From Prevotellaceae bacterium (lineage in GTDB: Bacteria; Bacteroidota; Bacteroidia; Bacteroidales; Bacteroidaceae), in assembly GCA_022508585.1 (NCBI GenBank), contig JAFLUU010000006.1:1-32022 (forward strand): DNA of 32,022 nucleotides, written 5' to 3'. Below are positions 9,188-18,683 of this stretch, piece by piece. The number at the start of each line of letters is the position of its first letter. Position 1 is the stretch's first letter. The notes under the pieces were generated by a model. That model did not search any database. It was not told where the DNA came from and saw nothing but the letters and a program-made list of their open reading frames with translations. Position numbers and translations under genes: made by a program.

Positions 9188-10432
9188 GTGTCGATAAGTT
9201 TTTTTATAGCAAAACGATTATACCGCACCAATGATAACATAGGGCGCATTACTTCGCTCGGAGTAAATATCGCCACCGTGGGCATTGCTGTAGGGCTGGC
9301 GGTAATGATTGTTTCGGTAGCTGTGGTGTTAGGATTTAAAGACGAGATCAAGAACAAGGTCGCAGGTTTTGGCTCTCATATCCAGATACACAACTCCGAT
9401 GCTATGCAGGTTTCCGATACCCTTCCTGTCATCGCTACTTCGGCTTTTGTTGATCGTTTGCGCAAGTGTCGAGGCGTAAGTCATGTGCAGCGCGTTACGC
9501 GCAAGACTGGCATACTCAAAACAGACACCGACTTCCAAGGCATTTCCGTTACAGGCATAGGCTCTGATTATGATACAACTTTCCTTGCTTCGCATCTGAT
9601 CGAGGGCACTTTGCCACATCAAAGTGACGTAGCTTCGATGCCTCGATTGCTTATCAGCAAGGCCGTGGCCGATGCTCTTCGTCTCGATTGCGGTGACAAG
9701 GTCTTCGCTTATTTCTTTGACAGCGACATTCGTATGCGGCGTTATATTGTCTGCGGCATCTATCAGACCAATATGATGCAGTTTGACAATAACTCTGTTT
9801 TCAGTACACTTTCCTCGGTTAACAGTCTCAATCGCTGGGACTCTCTCTCTTGCTCCATATTAGAGATATTGGTTGACAATTTCGATGATATAGAGGATGT
9901 TGCCGACCATTTGGCCACCCTTAAACCGACAACTCCGGATCGCAACGGATGCTATTATTCTGTTTATACTATCAATGAGCTTTATGCAGCCATTTTCGAT
10001 TGGCTCAAACTCCTTGATCTCAATATCTGGGTAATACTCGGACTAATGACCTGCGTGTGTTGCTTTACCGTTACCAGCGGTTTACTCATATTGATTTTGG
10101 AGCGCACTCCAACCATTGGAGTACTTAAAGCTCTTGGATCGCGCAATGCTTTGGTTAGGCGTGTGTTCTTACATTATGGTATTTTTGTTATTGGCCGCGG
10201 TTTACTTTGGGGCAATTTGGTCGGGCTATTACTTTGTTATGTGCAGTGGCAGTGGCATATATTTCCGCTCGATGCCACCAATTATTATGTTGACTATGTT
10301 CCTGTTATCTTTAATTGGTGGGGTGTGATAGCTCTTAATCTCTCTACGCTGTTTATCTGTACGATTACCCTCGTAGGGCCTACGCTTATCGTTTCGCATA
10401 TCAAGCCCATAAAAGCGTTGAGGTTTGATTGA
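9188..10432 (+). CDS. FtsX-like / LolC-LolE type ABC transporter permease, GTG start
   Basis: N-terminal ISFFIAKRLYR and TM segment (VAVGLAVMIVSVAVVLGFKDEIKNKVAGFGSHIQI); C-terminal FtsX fold (LLILILERTPTIGVLKALGSRNALVRRVFLHYG ... VSHIKPIKALRFD). Confidence 0.9.
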   Translation: MSISFFIAKRLYRTNDNIGRITSLGVNIATVGIAVGLAVMIVSVAVVLGFKDEIKNKVAGFGSHIQIHNSDAMQVSDTLPVIATSAFVDRLRKCRGVSHVQRVTRKTGILKTDTDFQGISVTGIGSDYDTTFLASHLIEGTLPHQSDVASMPRLLISKAVADALRLDCGDKVFAYFFDSDIRMRRYIVCGIYQTNMMQFDNNSVFSTLSSVNSLNRWDSLSCSILEILVDNFDDIEDVADHLATLKPTTPDRNGCYYSVYTINELYAAIFDWLKLLDLNIWVILGLMTCVCCFTVTSGLLILILERTPTIGVLKALGSRNALVRRVFLHYGIFVIGRGLLWGNLVGLLLCYVQWQWHIFPLDATNYYVDYVPVIFNWWGVIALNLSTLFICTITLVGPTLIVSHIKPIKALRFD

Positions 10433-10554
10433 TACATATTTTTCTTCTTTCTATTTCAAATCTTTTTTGAAATATCGTAGATTTATTCATCAAGGTAATT
10501 CTTGTAAAGCTTTCCCCGATTTATCCTTTTCGCAATTTTTTCTTGTATTTTATG

Positions 10555-10583
10555 TTTGAATTTTCAAATTCTTTGTAATTTTG
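10555..10583 (+). promoter_or_regulatory. Bacteroidetes promoter for the structured RNA: TTTG (10555-10558), TAATTTTG (10576-10583)
   Basis: -33 TTTG and exact TAnnTTTG with a 17-nt spacer. Predicted TSS ~10590, where the nested helix region begins. Confidence 0.6.
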
Positions 10584-10589
10584 CCGCGT

Positions 10590-10785
10590 TGTTTCTCTCA
10601 AGAGAGATGCAGCGCAGTTTTTGCTCTATCGTCTTCCGAATCAGCACCTCGATAGCACGAGTAATATGAGCAAATGAAATCTCCGTTGGAGTGTACGCAT
10701 AGCGTGGGCTTCATCCATTGGAGATTTTAGGTCGTGCTGAACCTTGGAAGACGTATGGCAGTTGCTTGTGCGCTTCCTTTTTTTT
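10590..10785 (+). ncRNA. Long nested-hairpin RNA, candidate 6S RNA (ssrS) / Bacteroidales-1-like motif
   Basis: Nested pairings: GCGCA 10612-10616 / TGCGC 10769-10773; GTCTTCC 10631-10637 / GGAAGAC 10746-10752; TCAGCAC 10641-10647 / GTGCTGA 10734-10740; AAATCTCC 10677-10684 / GGAGATTT 10720-10727. Own promoter, and a T8 run at 10778-10785. Confidence 0.6.
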
Positions 10786-10827
10786 ATAGAGTTTGCTTGC
10801 TTAGTACTAACCACAAAATAATTTATT

Positions 10828-11836
10828 ATGGAGAAAACGATTTAGTCCGCAACACTTCTATAGATTGTTTGCGTTTTATCGGACTATCTTTGATTATATT
10901 AGCCCATGTAATCCACCTGAAGTTTTGTTCAATTTACGTTGCTTTGATGTTCCGATGATGCTTTTTATCTCAGGTTTGGTCTATTCCAATCGAAAGATTG
11001 ATTTCTCTGTATCATTTTTTATAAAGAGATTTTTGCGATTGGTAGTGCCTGTATATATATTTCTGACGCTATATTTTGTGTTGGCAATGGGACTGAAATA
11101 CTTCTCTGGAATTAATCTCGGTATTACATCAGAGCATATTATAGGTAGCTACACTTTGATGGGCGGTATCGGATATGTATGGATTATTCGAGTTTTTCTG
11201 TTAATAGCGTTATTAACACCTTTTCTGATGAAGATAGAGCAAAGGCTTGGCGATTTGGCACTTATTATTTTTATTACTGTGCTTTCGCTATTACTTACTC
11301 TTGCTGTAGACCTTGGAATAGGTATAAACAATGTATTTGTAAATACTATGTTATACTATGCTGTTGGGTATTCTGTTCCTTTTATTGTTGGTTTACGCAT
11401 AATGAGAACGGATATTACACATTTCAAACGATTACTATTACTTGTCGCAACTATTATGGTATTATTTTGTGTCATTCGTACAACACAGACTGGAATAACC
11501 AGTCTTTTGAATATCCAAGGCTCCAAATATCCTCCACAAGCCTATTTCCTATTTTATGGGTTACTAATGTCTTTGGTCTGTTATGCAATATGTTTTTATA
11601 CAAAAATAGGAAAATATACAAATGCAATTTGTCGTTTTATCGGTAGTAATACAATTTGGATATACCTTTATCACATCCCCTTAGTGCAAATTACAAAAAT
11701 CCTGTCTTTGCATTGGAGCTTGCGTTATGTCATTTCCTATGTCTTAGCTGTTGCTATATGTTATGTTCAAGTTTACATCATTGAAAAACTAAGAAAATAC
11801 AACGACAGAAAAATATATAAATATCTACAAGGATAA
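10828..11836 (+). pseudogene. Acyltransferase 3 (OafA/WecH-like) family gene with frameshift near the 5' end
   Basis: RNTSIDCLRFIGLSLIILAHV (frame of 10734-10958) continues as NPPEVLFNLRCFDVPMMLFISGLVYS in the frame of 10865-11836. The junction at ~10908-10911 lacks one base. Rest is a polytopic acyltransferase-3 protein. Confidence 0.75.
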
Positions 11837-11984
11837 AGGCTGCTCTAATAAACTATAGGGCTGACAATCTAAACTTTAAGACATATTGAATACCTTTTTG
11901 GCTTTCTTTGACTCTGCAGACATATCACTCTTCTGTTTAGGAATTCTTTAAAACATCTTTTTTTCATTATTCGTATTGTTGTCT

Positions 11985-12215
11985 CAATAAAATGCGTGCA
12001 CGATTTCTGCAGATGCGTTAATGTTTTATGGGAGTGCGTGCGCATAGCATTTATTCGCGTTAAAATAAAGTTTAAGTGCGTTGAAACCACCATCTAAACG
12101 CGTTGAAGTTGTCAACTAAATGCGTGCGCGATTAAACGCCAACGCATTTAGATTTCAGTAGCACGCACTTAAATTCTGTGCGCACGCGTATAGATTTTAA
12201 GTGCTCGAATTATAA
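11985..12215. repeat. Cluster of degenerate short repeats (TAAA[T/C]GCGT(T/G)(G/C)...) in both orientations
   Basis: TTTAAGTGCGTTGAA, TCTAAACGCGTTGAA, CTAAATGCGTGCGCG, inverted AACGCATTTAGA, GCACGCACTTAAA and others at roughly 22-25 nt spacing. AAATGCGT/ACGCATTT is a perfect inverted pair. Confidence 0.5.
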
Positions 12216-12319
12216 TTTACAATAGCTGCTACTTGATATTAAATATGTGTATAGGAAAATAAGATAAGCCACATTATATACAAGTTCTTTAGGGTATGTC
12301 GCACTTGTTATAGAATGTA

Positions 12320-12359
12320 TAACCAAAATAAAAGTGCAGACTTAATAAAAAGCCTGCAC
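12320..12359 (-). terminator. Intrinsic terminator of the rplU-rpmA operon
   Basis: On the minus strand: GTGCAGGCTT-TTTATT-AAGTCTGCAC (10-bp stem with one G-U, 12334-12359) followed by TTTTATTTTGG. Confidence 0.75.
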
Positions 12360-12383
12360 CAAATTATGAGAAATCTACTTAAT

Positions 12384-12644
12384 TTATGCCTCAGCAGGAA
12401 TTACTGCTACCACGCTTCGGTCGCGACGATCGTGGGTGAAGCTCACTGTACCGTCTACCAATGCGTAGAGTGTGTGGTCGCTACCCATGCCAACATTCTT
12501 GCCGGGATAGTGAACAGTGCCGCGTTGACGCACGATGATGTTGCCAGCCAAGCAAGCCTGACCACCACCAACCTTTACTCCTAATCGTTTAGACGCTGAC
12601 TCACGTCCGTTCTTTGAACTGCCTACACCTTTTTTATGTGCCAT
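12384..12644 (-). CDS. rpmA: 50S ribosomal protein L27
   Basis: [62 protein letters not shown]. Confidence 0.99.
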   Translation of the reverse strand: MAHKKGVGSSKNGRESASKRLGVKVGGGQACLAGNIIVRQRGTVHYPGKNVGMGSDHTLYALVDGTVSFTHDRRDRSVVAVIPAEA

Positions 12645-12700
12645 TGTAGTATCTTGTTTTTATGGGAGTTAATAGAAAATTTACTTGCTTCTCGTGAGTC

Positions 12701-13018
12701 CTATGCCACAATCTGCTTTACTGTAATCTCGGTGAACTGCTGACGATGACCATTCTTCTTCTGGTAATCTTTGCGGCGCTTCTTGTGGAATACGATAACC
12801 TTGTCGCCTTTCACAAGCGGGGTCTTCACTTGAGCCACAACCTTTGCACCTTCCACTGTTGGAGTGCCTACGGTAATAGCACCTTCGTTGTCTACGAGGA
12901 GTACATCCTCAAACTCCAATTCCTGACCTGCCTCTGTGCCTGCCAGATGGTGGACAAAAATACTCTTGTTTGCTTCCACCTTGAACTGCTGTCCTTGAAT
13001 TTGAACAATAGCGTACAT
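12701..13018 (-). CDS. rplU: 50S ribosomal protein L21
   Basis: [25 protein letters not shown]...[30 protein letters not shown]. Confidence 0.99.
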   Translation of the reverse strand: MYAIVQIQGQQFKVEANKSIFVHHLAGTEAGQELEFEDVLLVDNEGAITVGTPTVEGAKVVAQVKTPLVKGDKVIVFHKKRRKDYQKKNGHRQQFTEITVKQIVA

Positions 13019-13102
13019 CTTTTTATTTACTTATTATTATGACGCTTCCGTAAGGCGTACCCCTTCGTGGGGTCTCTTAATTGAGCCTTTGCGGACTAAA
13101 AT
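13019..13102 (-). promoter_or_regulatory. Structured 5' leader of rplU-rpmA (candidate r-protein leader)
   Basis: Two adjacent hairpins: ACCCC-ACGAA-GGGGT (13059-13073) and ACGCCTTACGGAAGCGT (13042-13058), between predicted TSS and the L21 start codon. Confidence 0.45.
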
Positions 13103-13108
13103 CGGGCG

Positions 13109-13139
13109 CAAATTTAGTACTTTTATCTGATATTACAAA
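13109..13139 (-). promoter_or_regulatory. Bacteroidetes consensus promoter for rplU-rpmA (TTTG-N19-TAAATTTG)
   Basis: Plus strand CAAATTTA (13109-13116) and CAAA (13136-13139); spacer exactly 19 nt. Confidence 0.75.
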
Positions 13140-13189
13140 GAAAGTGTACTTTTTTTGTAATTATTGTCAAAATGCATGTCGTTGTTGTG

Positions 13190-13520
13190 ATACCAGCTGG
13201 GTAGTCTTCCCGTATCCAGTCAATAAGCGAGTAATACAAGTGTCGCTTTATGCCATCGGCTTTGACAGGTATCAGACAATTCCTTGAGCAAATCGCGTCC
13301 GAATGATGTGGCATGTACTATGTTATAGTCGCTCTGGTGAGTGTTCCTACATAGAAAATATGTCATGGTGGCGCTTAGTGAAAGTGATGTACTTTGCGCC
13401 AGAGTCTTTAATGGCCTTACCTATACTGTTGCGTCAAAATGGTGGGGATAGAAAGCATCGGCGGTTTTGGCATACTCGTTCTTGTCAAGACCACTTGCTT
13501 AGATACCAATCATCATATGT
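13190..13520 (-). pseudogene. Decayed GH29 alpha-L-fucosidase fragment
   Basis: Minus-strand frames joined across frameshifts/stops: KNEYAKTADAFYPHHFDATV* / GKAIKDSGAKYITFTKRHHDIFSM* / NTHQSDYNIVHATSFGRDLLKELSDTCQ / ADGIKRHLYYSLIDWIREDYPAG. Confidence 0.85.
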
Positions 13521-13573
13521 GAAAGTGTTGTACATTTCCCCTTTACTTACAAACAGGTATGTTAAATTTAATG

Positions 13574-14500
13574 CTAAATACAGGATTGCAGATAGCGCTC
13601 GGCTTCTATTGCAGCACGGCAACCGGAGGCTGCAGCGTTGATAGCTTGGCGGTAAGTGGGATCGGCAACATCACCGGCGGCGAAAATGCCTGGCAGATTA
13701 GTGAGTGGGGTAATGCCTTGGGTAATAATATATCCTTGTTCATCTGTCTGAAGCCATGGACGGAATAGCTCGCTATTGGGCTGATGGCCTATTGCGAGAA
13801 ATAAGCCGTCAACAGCAAGCTCAGAAGTGGACTGATCAGGTTCACCTTTGCGATGAATGAGTTTCAGCCCCTCTAATGCTTCGTTGCCATAAAGAGAAGT
13901 AACGTTGGTCTCGAACAGAATGTCAATCTTTGGATTGTCGAATACTCGCTGCTGCATTGCATGACTGGCACGCAGGTATGACTTGCGTACAATTAAATAA
14001 ACTTTATTGGCCAATCCTGCAAGATAGGTTGCTTCCTCGCAAGCTGTGTCGCCACCACCGACTACAGCAACGATTTTCTTGCGATAGAAAAAGCCGTCGC
14101 AGGTGGCACAGGCACTGACTCCAAGCCCTTTATACTTCTGCTCTTCGTGTAAGCCGAGATATTTGGCTGTTGCTCCTGTGGCAATGATGAGGACAGGTGT
14201 GGTAAACTTTTGGCCATCATCGAGCGTTATAGTGTAGGGCTGCCGGCTGAGGTCAGTCTCGACAACAGTATTTGGTACGATCTGTGCGCCACAGTTAATA
14301 GCTTGTTGACGCATATTGTCCATTAACTGCGTGGCATCTATGCCGTCTGGAAAGCCTGGATAGTTCTCGACGAGAGTAGTAGTGGTCAGTTGGCCGCCAG
14401 GTTGGAGGCCTTCTATAATAATCGGTTGATGACCGCTGCGTCCGAGGTAAATAGCTGCGGTATATCCTGCAGGGCCAGAGCCGATGATTAATATCTTCAT
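13574..14500 (-). CDS. trxB: Thioredoxin-disulfide reductase
   Basis: MKILIIGSGPAGYTAAIYLGRSG, CATCDGFF active site, GGGDTACEEATYLAG, GIFAAGDVADPTYRQAINAAASGCRAAIEAERYL. Start trimmed from 14530. Confidence 0.96.
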   Translation of the reverse strand: MKILIIGSGPAGYTAAIYLGRSGHQPIIIEGLQPGGQLTTTTLVENYPGFPDGIDATQLMDNMRQQAINCGAQIVPNTVVETDLSRQPYTITLDDGQKFTTPVLIIATGATAKYLGLHEEQKYKGLGVSACATCDGFFYRKKIVAVVGGGDTACEEATYLAGLANKVYLIVRKSYLRASHAMQQRVFDNPKIDILFETNVTSLYGNEALEGLKLIHRKGEPDQSTSELAVDGLFLAIGHQPNSELFRPWLQTDEQGYIITQGITPLTNLPGIFAAGDVADPTYRQAINAAASGCRAAIEAERYLQSCI

Positions 14501-14516
14501 TTTGTTTATTATATTA

Positions 14517-15137
14517 TTATCTAAGGTCAATTATTTCTGCAGATTTATATTCGTTAGCCGGGAATGTGAATGTAGAGGCATCGAATTTCTGCTTGGTTTT
14601 ACAGTTGAGGATATTGATAAGAGTGTTACTCTTGCCTCGCTGCATATTTACGGATAGGGGATAGTAGGTAGATTTGTCTATCGTGATTATCATTTTGCGA
14701 AGCTTTGTGGTTGTTGAAGTCGCTGTTAACGTTACCTCATAGCAAGACTTGTCACGCATAGTAGTTTCGCGCATGATGTAAGTATAGCCTTTCTTGTAGA
14801 TGTTGATGAAAAGATAGGGATTTATATTTTGTTGTTCTGACGCAGTAGGCGTAGTGATATTGACTTCGTTGGTTTGTTTGCGGTATGTCCACAATGTTTT
14901 GCCATCGTACCAGCATTTAACATTTGCGGAAGTAAGGTGGAGCATATTTTTATGCAAGTAAACGGTGCCAGACATATTGTTGCCAGATGCCGTGGCGGAA
15001 AAATCAGCTTTGATATCTCCGGCATTACGGATTACAGAGGCCGTTTTATCAAGAACGGCTTTAGCTTTACTATCAGTTTGTGCATTGATACTGACTATCC
15101 CGATGAGCAAGATAAGGGTTATTATAGATTTCTTCAT
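14517..15137 (-). CDS. LolA-like outer membrane lipoprotein carrier protein
   Basis: Signal peptide; DIKADFSATASGNNMSGTVYLHKNMLHLTSANVKCWYDGKTLWTYRKQTNEVNITTP is LolA-like. Between ftsK and trxB. Confidence 0.85.
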   Translation of the reverse strand: MKKSIITLILLIGIVSINAQTDSKAKAVLDKTASVIRNAGDIKADFSATASGNNMSGTVYLHKNMLHLTSANVKCWYDGKTLWTYRKQTNEVNITTPTASEQQNINPYLFINIYKKGYTYIMRETTMRDKSCYEVTLTATSTTTKLRKMIITIDKSTYYPLSVNMQRGKSNTLINILNCKTKQKFDASTFTFPANEYKSAEIIDLR

Positions 15138-15180
15138 AGTTTTTGTCTTTTATAATTAGGATTAAAAATTTTACTATAGT

Positions 15181-17709
15181 TTACAAAAGGCCTAAGGCAT
15201 CAAGTTTGATATTTAGATCGGCTTCATCTACGATTAGCACGTCGCGAGGCTTAGAACCGCGAGTGGGCCCTACGATTTTGGCTTTTTCCAACTGATCCAT
15301 AAGTCTGCCGGCTCGATTATATCCGATAGAAAAGGTACGCTGTATGGAGGAAGTGGAGCCTTGCTGACCATTGACTACATATCGTGCCACATCGACAAAC
15401 ATAGAGTCGTAGCGGTGGACTATGCCGTCGTTACCTTCAGCGTTGTCGTTTCCGAAGTCGCTGTCATCGATACTTACTTCGGGTAGAATGTAAGGGCGCA
15501 ATGTACCATTTTGCTTGCTGATGAAATCGTTGATACGCTCCACTTCCGGAGTGTCGACAAAGGCGCATTGTACTCGCTCAACTTGTTTGCCTGCTGCAAG
15601 GAATAACATATCTCCGCGGCCAATGAGCTGGTTTGCTCCCATTTGGTCGAGAATAGTGCGAGAGTCAATAGAGGCCATTACGCGGAAAGCCATTCGGGCA
15701 GGGAAGTTAGCCTTGATATTACCGGTAATGATATTGGTGGTGGGGCGTTGAGTTGCAATGACCATATGAATGCCCACGGCACGGGCAAGTTGCGCGATGC
15801 GTGTGATAGGGTATTCTATTTCTTTACCAGCCACCATTATGAGGTCGCCGAACTCGTCGATAATTACCACGATATATGGGAGATAGTGATGCCCTTTTTC
15901 TGGATTAAGGCGACGGGAGCAGAATTTCTCGTTATATTCCTTCACATTGCGACAACGTGCGCTTTTGAGCAGGAGATAACGATCGTCCATTTCTTGACAT
16001 AAACTTTTGAGGGTATGCTTTACACGATCCATGTTGGTAATGACAGGTTCTCCCTCGGACTCCCCAATCTCTGCCATGAAATTATACTCCAATGGTGCAT
16101 AAACGCTGAACTCGACCTTTTTAGGATCAATGAGCACAAGTTTCAGTTCTGTAGGATGCTTTTTATAGAGCAGTGAGGTAATAATTGCGTTTAGGCCAAC
16201 GGATTTACCTTGTCCCGTGGCACCTGCCACGAGAAGGTGTGGCATCTTTGCCAAGTCTTGAATGTAAATCTCGTTAGTGATGGTGCGTCCGAGAGCAATG
16301 GGTAGTTCGTAGTCGCATTCATGGAATTTGCGGCTATTGATGACGCTTTCCATCGACACAATCTTTGGCTTAGCGTTAGGCACTTCGATACCAATTGTTC
16401 CTTTGCCTGGGATTGGTGCGATGATACGGATGCCTATTGCGCTGAGACTGAGCGCAATATCGTCTTCAAGGTTGCGAATCTTAGCAATCCTCACGCCTAC
16501 GGCAGGAGTAATCTCGTAGAGGGTAATGGTGGGGCCGACTGTAGCCTTGATGCTGGATATTTCTACACCAAAGTTGCGCAGTACGGTGATTATGCGCTCT
16601 TTATTTGCCTGCTGCTCTTCCATGTCGATAGACGAGTCTTGCTCACCATATTTTTTTAGCAGCTCAATTGTAGGATATTTGTAAAATTCAAAGTCGAGTT
16701 TGGGGTCGTAAGGTGTATTAAACGAGCCATGCTCAAAACCTTCGTCCTCGTCATTTTGTTCGGCCTTGTTGTCGGGAATATCTATCTCTAACGGAATATC
16801 GTTTGTTAATATATTATCGATTTGCTCGTTTTCGTCTTCGTTTTCTTGTGCAATATATTCTGCTTGCTTGTCGATAATGACGGGTTTATCATCTACGCTT
16901 GTACCGAGGTCGAGCACTGTGGCTGTTTGTTCTTCAGGATATTTTATTTCTGATTCTAAGTTGCTGTCTTGAATATCTGTGTCAAAGTAATTGGTGTCGT
17001 TATCGGTTATGTTATTGATGCGCTGCTTGACCTTGTTGGTGATGTTCTTGATTGGTTTTTCTACGTGCATCATCTTGCGGATAATTTCGATAGTCCGCCT
17101 TGTAAGGTAAATACAGAATAAGATCATTGTGACGGCCAAAATTGCAATCAATCCGAATTCGCCAATACTCTCTCTTAAGAAATTAATCATATTGATACCA
17201 TGCGAACCACCAGGGTAGAATATATCTAATCCTTTGGGAAAGATATATGCTAACGTGATAGAGCCCCAAATCATTAGGAACGTGCAATTTATGAACTGTT
17301 GCGTGATCTTAAAGAAGTGGGTTTTCATTAGCTTCATTGCTAATAGCAAAAGGAAAACGGGAATGAAAATTGCAGTAAAGCCGAAACCTTCTTGAATAAA
17401 GTAGTTTGCAGCTTTCAGACCGAGTACTCCTCCTTTATTACTTACGTGCTCTATTATGGCATTATGGCTTTTGCCTGACAAAATTTCAAGATTAATGAAG
17501 TCTTCTTTGCCGTTAAAGATGAAAGACACGAATGAGACTATCAAAAACAGAGAGAAACATATCAACAACAAGCCCACAATGAAGCGTGCTGTTTCGCTGG
17601 GCTTAATGTTGCCAAACCACTCTCTCAGATTTAACTCTTTGGTATTGTTTGTGCTACTCTTTTTTTTGCTGTTGGCTTTGTTGCTCTTTTTTGTTTTTTT
17701 TGAGGCCAT
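15181..17709 (-). CDS. ftsK: FtsK/SpoIIIE-type DNA translocase
   Basis: N-terminal TM segments; GATGQGKSVGLNAIITSLLY Walker A, VVIIDEFGDLIM Walker B, HMVIATQRPTTNIITGNIKANFPARMAFRV, C-terminal gamma-like winged helix (SSIQRTFSIGYNRAGRLMDQLEKAKIVGP). Start trimmed from 17724. Confidence 0.97.
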   Translation of the reverse strand: MASKKTKKSNKANSKKKSSTNNTKELNLREWFGNIKPSETARFIVGLLLICFSLFLIVSFVSFIFNGKEDFINLEILSGKSHNAIIEHVSNKGGVLGLKAANYFIQEGFGFTAIFIPVFLLLLAMKLMKTHFFKITQQFINCTFLMIWGSITLAYIFPKGLDIFYPGGSHGINMINFLRESIGEFGLIAILAVTMILFCIYLTRRTIEIIRKMMHVEKPIKNITNKVKQRINNITDNDTNYFDTDIQDSNLESEIKYPEEQTATVLDLGTSVDDKPVIIDKQAEYIAQENEDENEQIDNILTNDIPLEIDIPDNKAEQNDEDEGFEHGSFNTPYDPKLDFEFYKYPTIELLKKYGEQDSSIDMEEQQANKERIITVLRNFGVEISSIKATVGPTITLYEITPAVGVRIAKIRNLEDDIALSLSAIGIRIIAPIPGKGTIGIEVPNAKPKIVSMESVINSRKFHECDYELPIALGRTITNEIYIQDLAKMPHLLVAGATGQGKSVGLNAIITSLLYKKHPTELKLVLIDPKKVEFSVYAPLEYNFMAEIGESEGEPVITNMDRVKHTLKSLCQEMDDRYLLLKSARCRNVKEYNEKFCSRRLNPEKGHHYLPYIVVIIDEFGDLIMVAGKEIEYPITRIAQLARAVGIHMVIATQRPTTNIITGNIKANFPARMAFRVMASIDSRTILDQMGANQLIGRGDMLFLAAGKQVERVQCAFVDTPEVERINDFISKQNGTLRPYILPEVSIDDSDFGNDNAEGNDGIVHRYDSMFVDVARYVVNGQQGSTSSIQRTFSIGYNRAGRLMDQLEKAKIVGPTRGSKPRDVLIVDEADLNIKLDALGLL

Positions 17710-17716
17710 TGTTGTC

Positions 17717-18505
17717 TCAGTCAAAAGTCTTCTTTTTCAGTTCAAAATCTTTCGTAAGGTATTTCTCTCTCACAATAGGATTGACAGCTAACTCTTCGGG
17801 TAGACCGTGAAAGAGAATCTTGCCTTCAAACAGCAGGTACGCTCTGTCGGTAATTGCCAATGTCTCGTCCACATTATGGTCGGTAATTAGGATGCCAATG
17901 TTACGATCTTTCAACTTGTATACTACTTGCTGTATTTCTTCCACTGCAATAGGATCAACTCCGGCAAAGGGCTCGTCCAGCATTATGAATTTTGGTTCTA
18001 TTGCCAAACAACGCGCAATTTCCGTCCTTCTTCGCTCACCGCCCGACAGACGGTCGCCTAAATTCTTTCGTACTTTCTCTAAACTGAACTCATGAATCAG
18101 GCTTTCTAACTTTTCTTTTTGGTACGCTTTTGGCTTGCCGGTCATTTCAAGTATGGACATGATGTTATCTTCCACTGACATTTTGCGGAAGACAGAAGCT
18201 TCTTGCGCCAAATAGCCGATACCATGCCTTGCACGTTTATAGACAGGAAATTTAGTGATGTCAAGATCGTCAAGAAAAATCTTTCCTCCATTAGGCACTA
18301 TCAATCCTGTTGTCATGTAGAACGAGGTGGTCTTGCCTGCACCGTTAGGGCCGAGTAGGCCGACGATCTCTCCTTGTTTAACATAGAAACTTACGTCATT
18401 TACCACAGTGCGCTTGCCGTATATCTTGACAAGGTGCTCTACGTGTAAAATCATCTCTCCCTTTTTGGCTTCATCAAGGGATGTGCTTGTGTCTTCGTTA
18501 GTCAT
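17717..18505 (-). CDS. lptB: LPS export ABC transporter ATP-binding protein
   Basis: [104 protein letters not shown]. Confidence 0.97.
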   Translation of the reverse strand: MTNEDTSTSLDEAKKGEMILHVEHLVKIYGKRTVVNDVSFYVKQGEIVGLLGPNGAGKTTSFYMTTGLIVPNGGKIFLDDLDITKFPVYKRARHGIGYLAQEASVFRKMSVEDNIMSILEMTGKPKAYQKEKLESLIHEFSLEKVRKNLGDRLSGGERRRTEIARCLAIEPKFIMLDEPFAGVDPIAVEEIQQVVYKLKDRNIGILITDHNVDETLAITDRAYLLFEGKILFHGLPEELAVNPIVREKYLTKDFELKKKTFD

Positions 18506-18586
18506 TGTTACTCCCTATGTCTGTGGTATTGTTGCGTAATCAATTTATTCTGCCACTTTCTTGCGAGGGTGGAATTAAAAGTTAGG

Positions 18587-18594
18587 CAAAGTTA
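18587..18594 (-). promoter_or_regulatory. Candidate -7 element (TAACTTTG) for the lptB-ftsK-lolA-trxB operon
   Basis: Plus strand CAAAGTTA; possible -33 TTG (plus CAA 18613-18615, 18-nt spacer). Confidence 0.5.
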
Positions 18595-18683
18595 CAACAA
18601 TTTTCGTGAAAGCAATGCCAAAAAAAATAAAATAACGTGAACTGGAATTTTGTATATTAATCTGTGTAAACGTAGGAACAAAC

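Noticed and set aside
11179-11646. 155-aa ORF overlapping the acyltransferase in another frame
   Set aside because: Cys/Tyr/Phe-rich shadow frame of a membrane protein gene.
11985-12215. CRISPR-like array
   Set aside because: Units are degenerate, in both orientations, with short non-uniform spacing; no cas genes in the window.
13303-13641. 112-aa plus-strand ORF
   Set aside because: Antisense to the GH29 pseudogene and the trxB 3' end; no motif.
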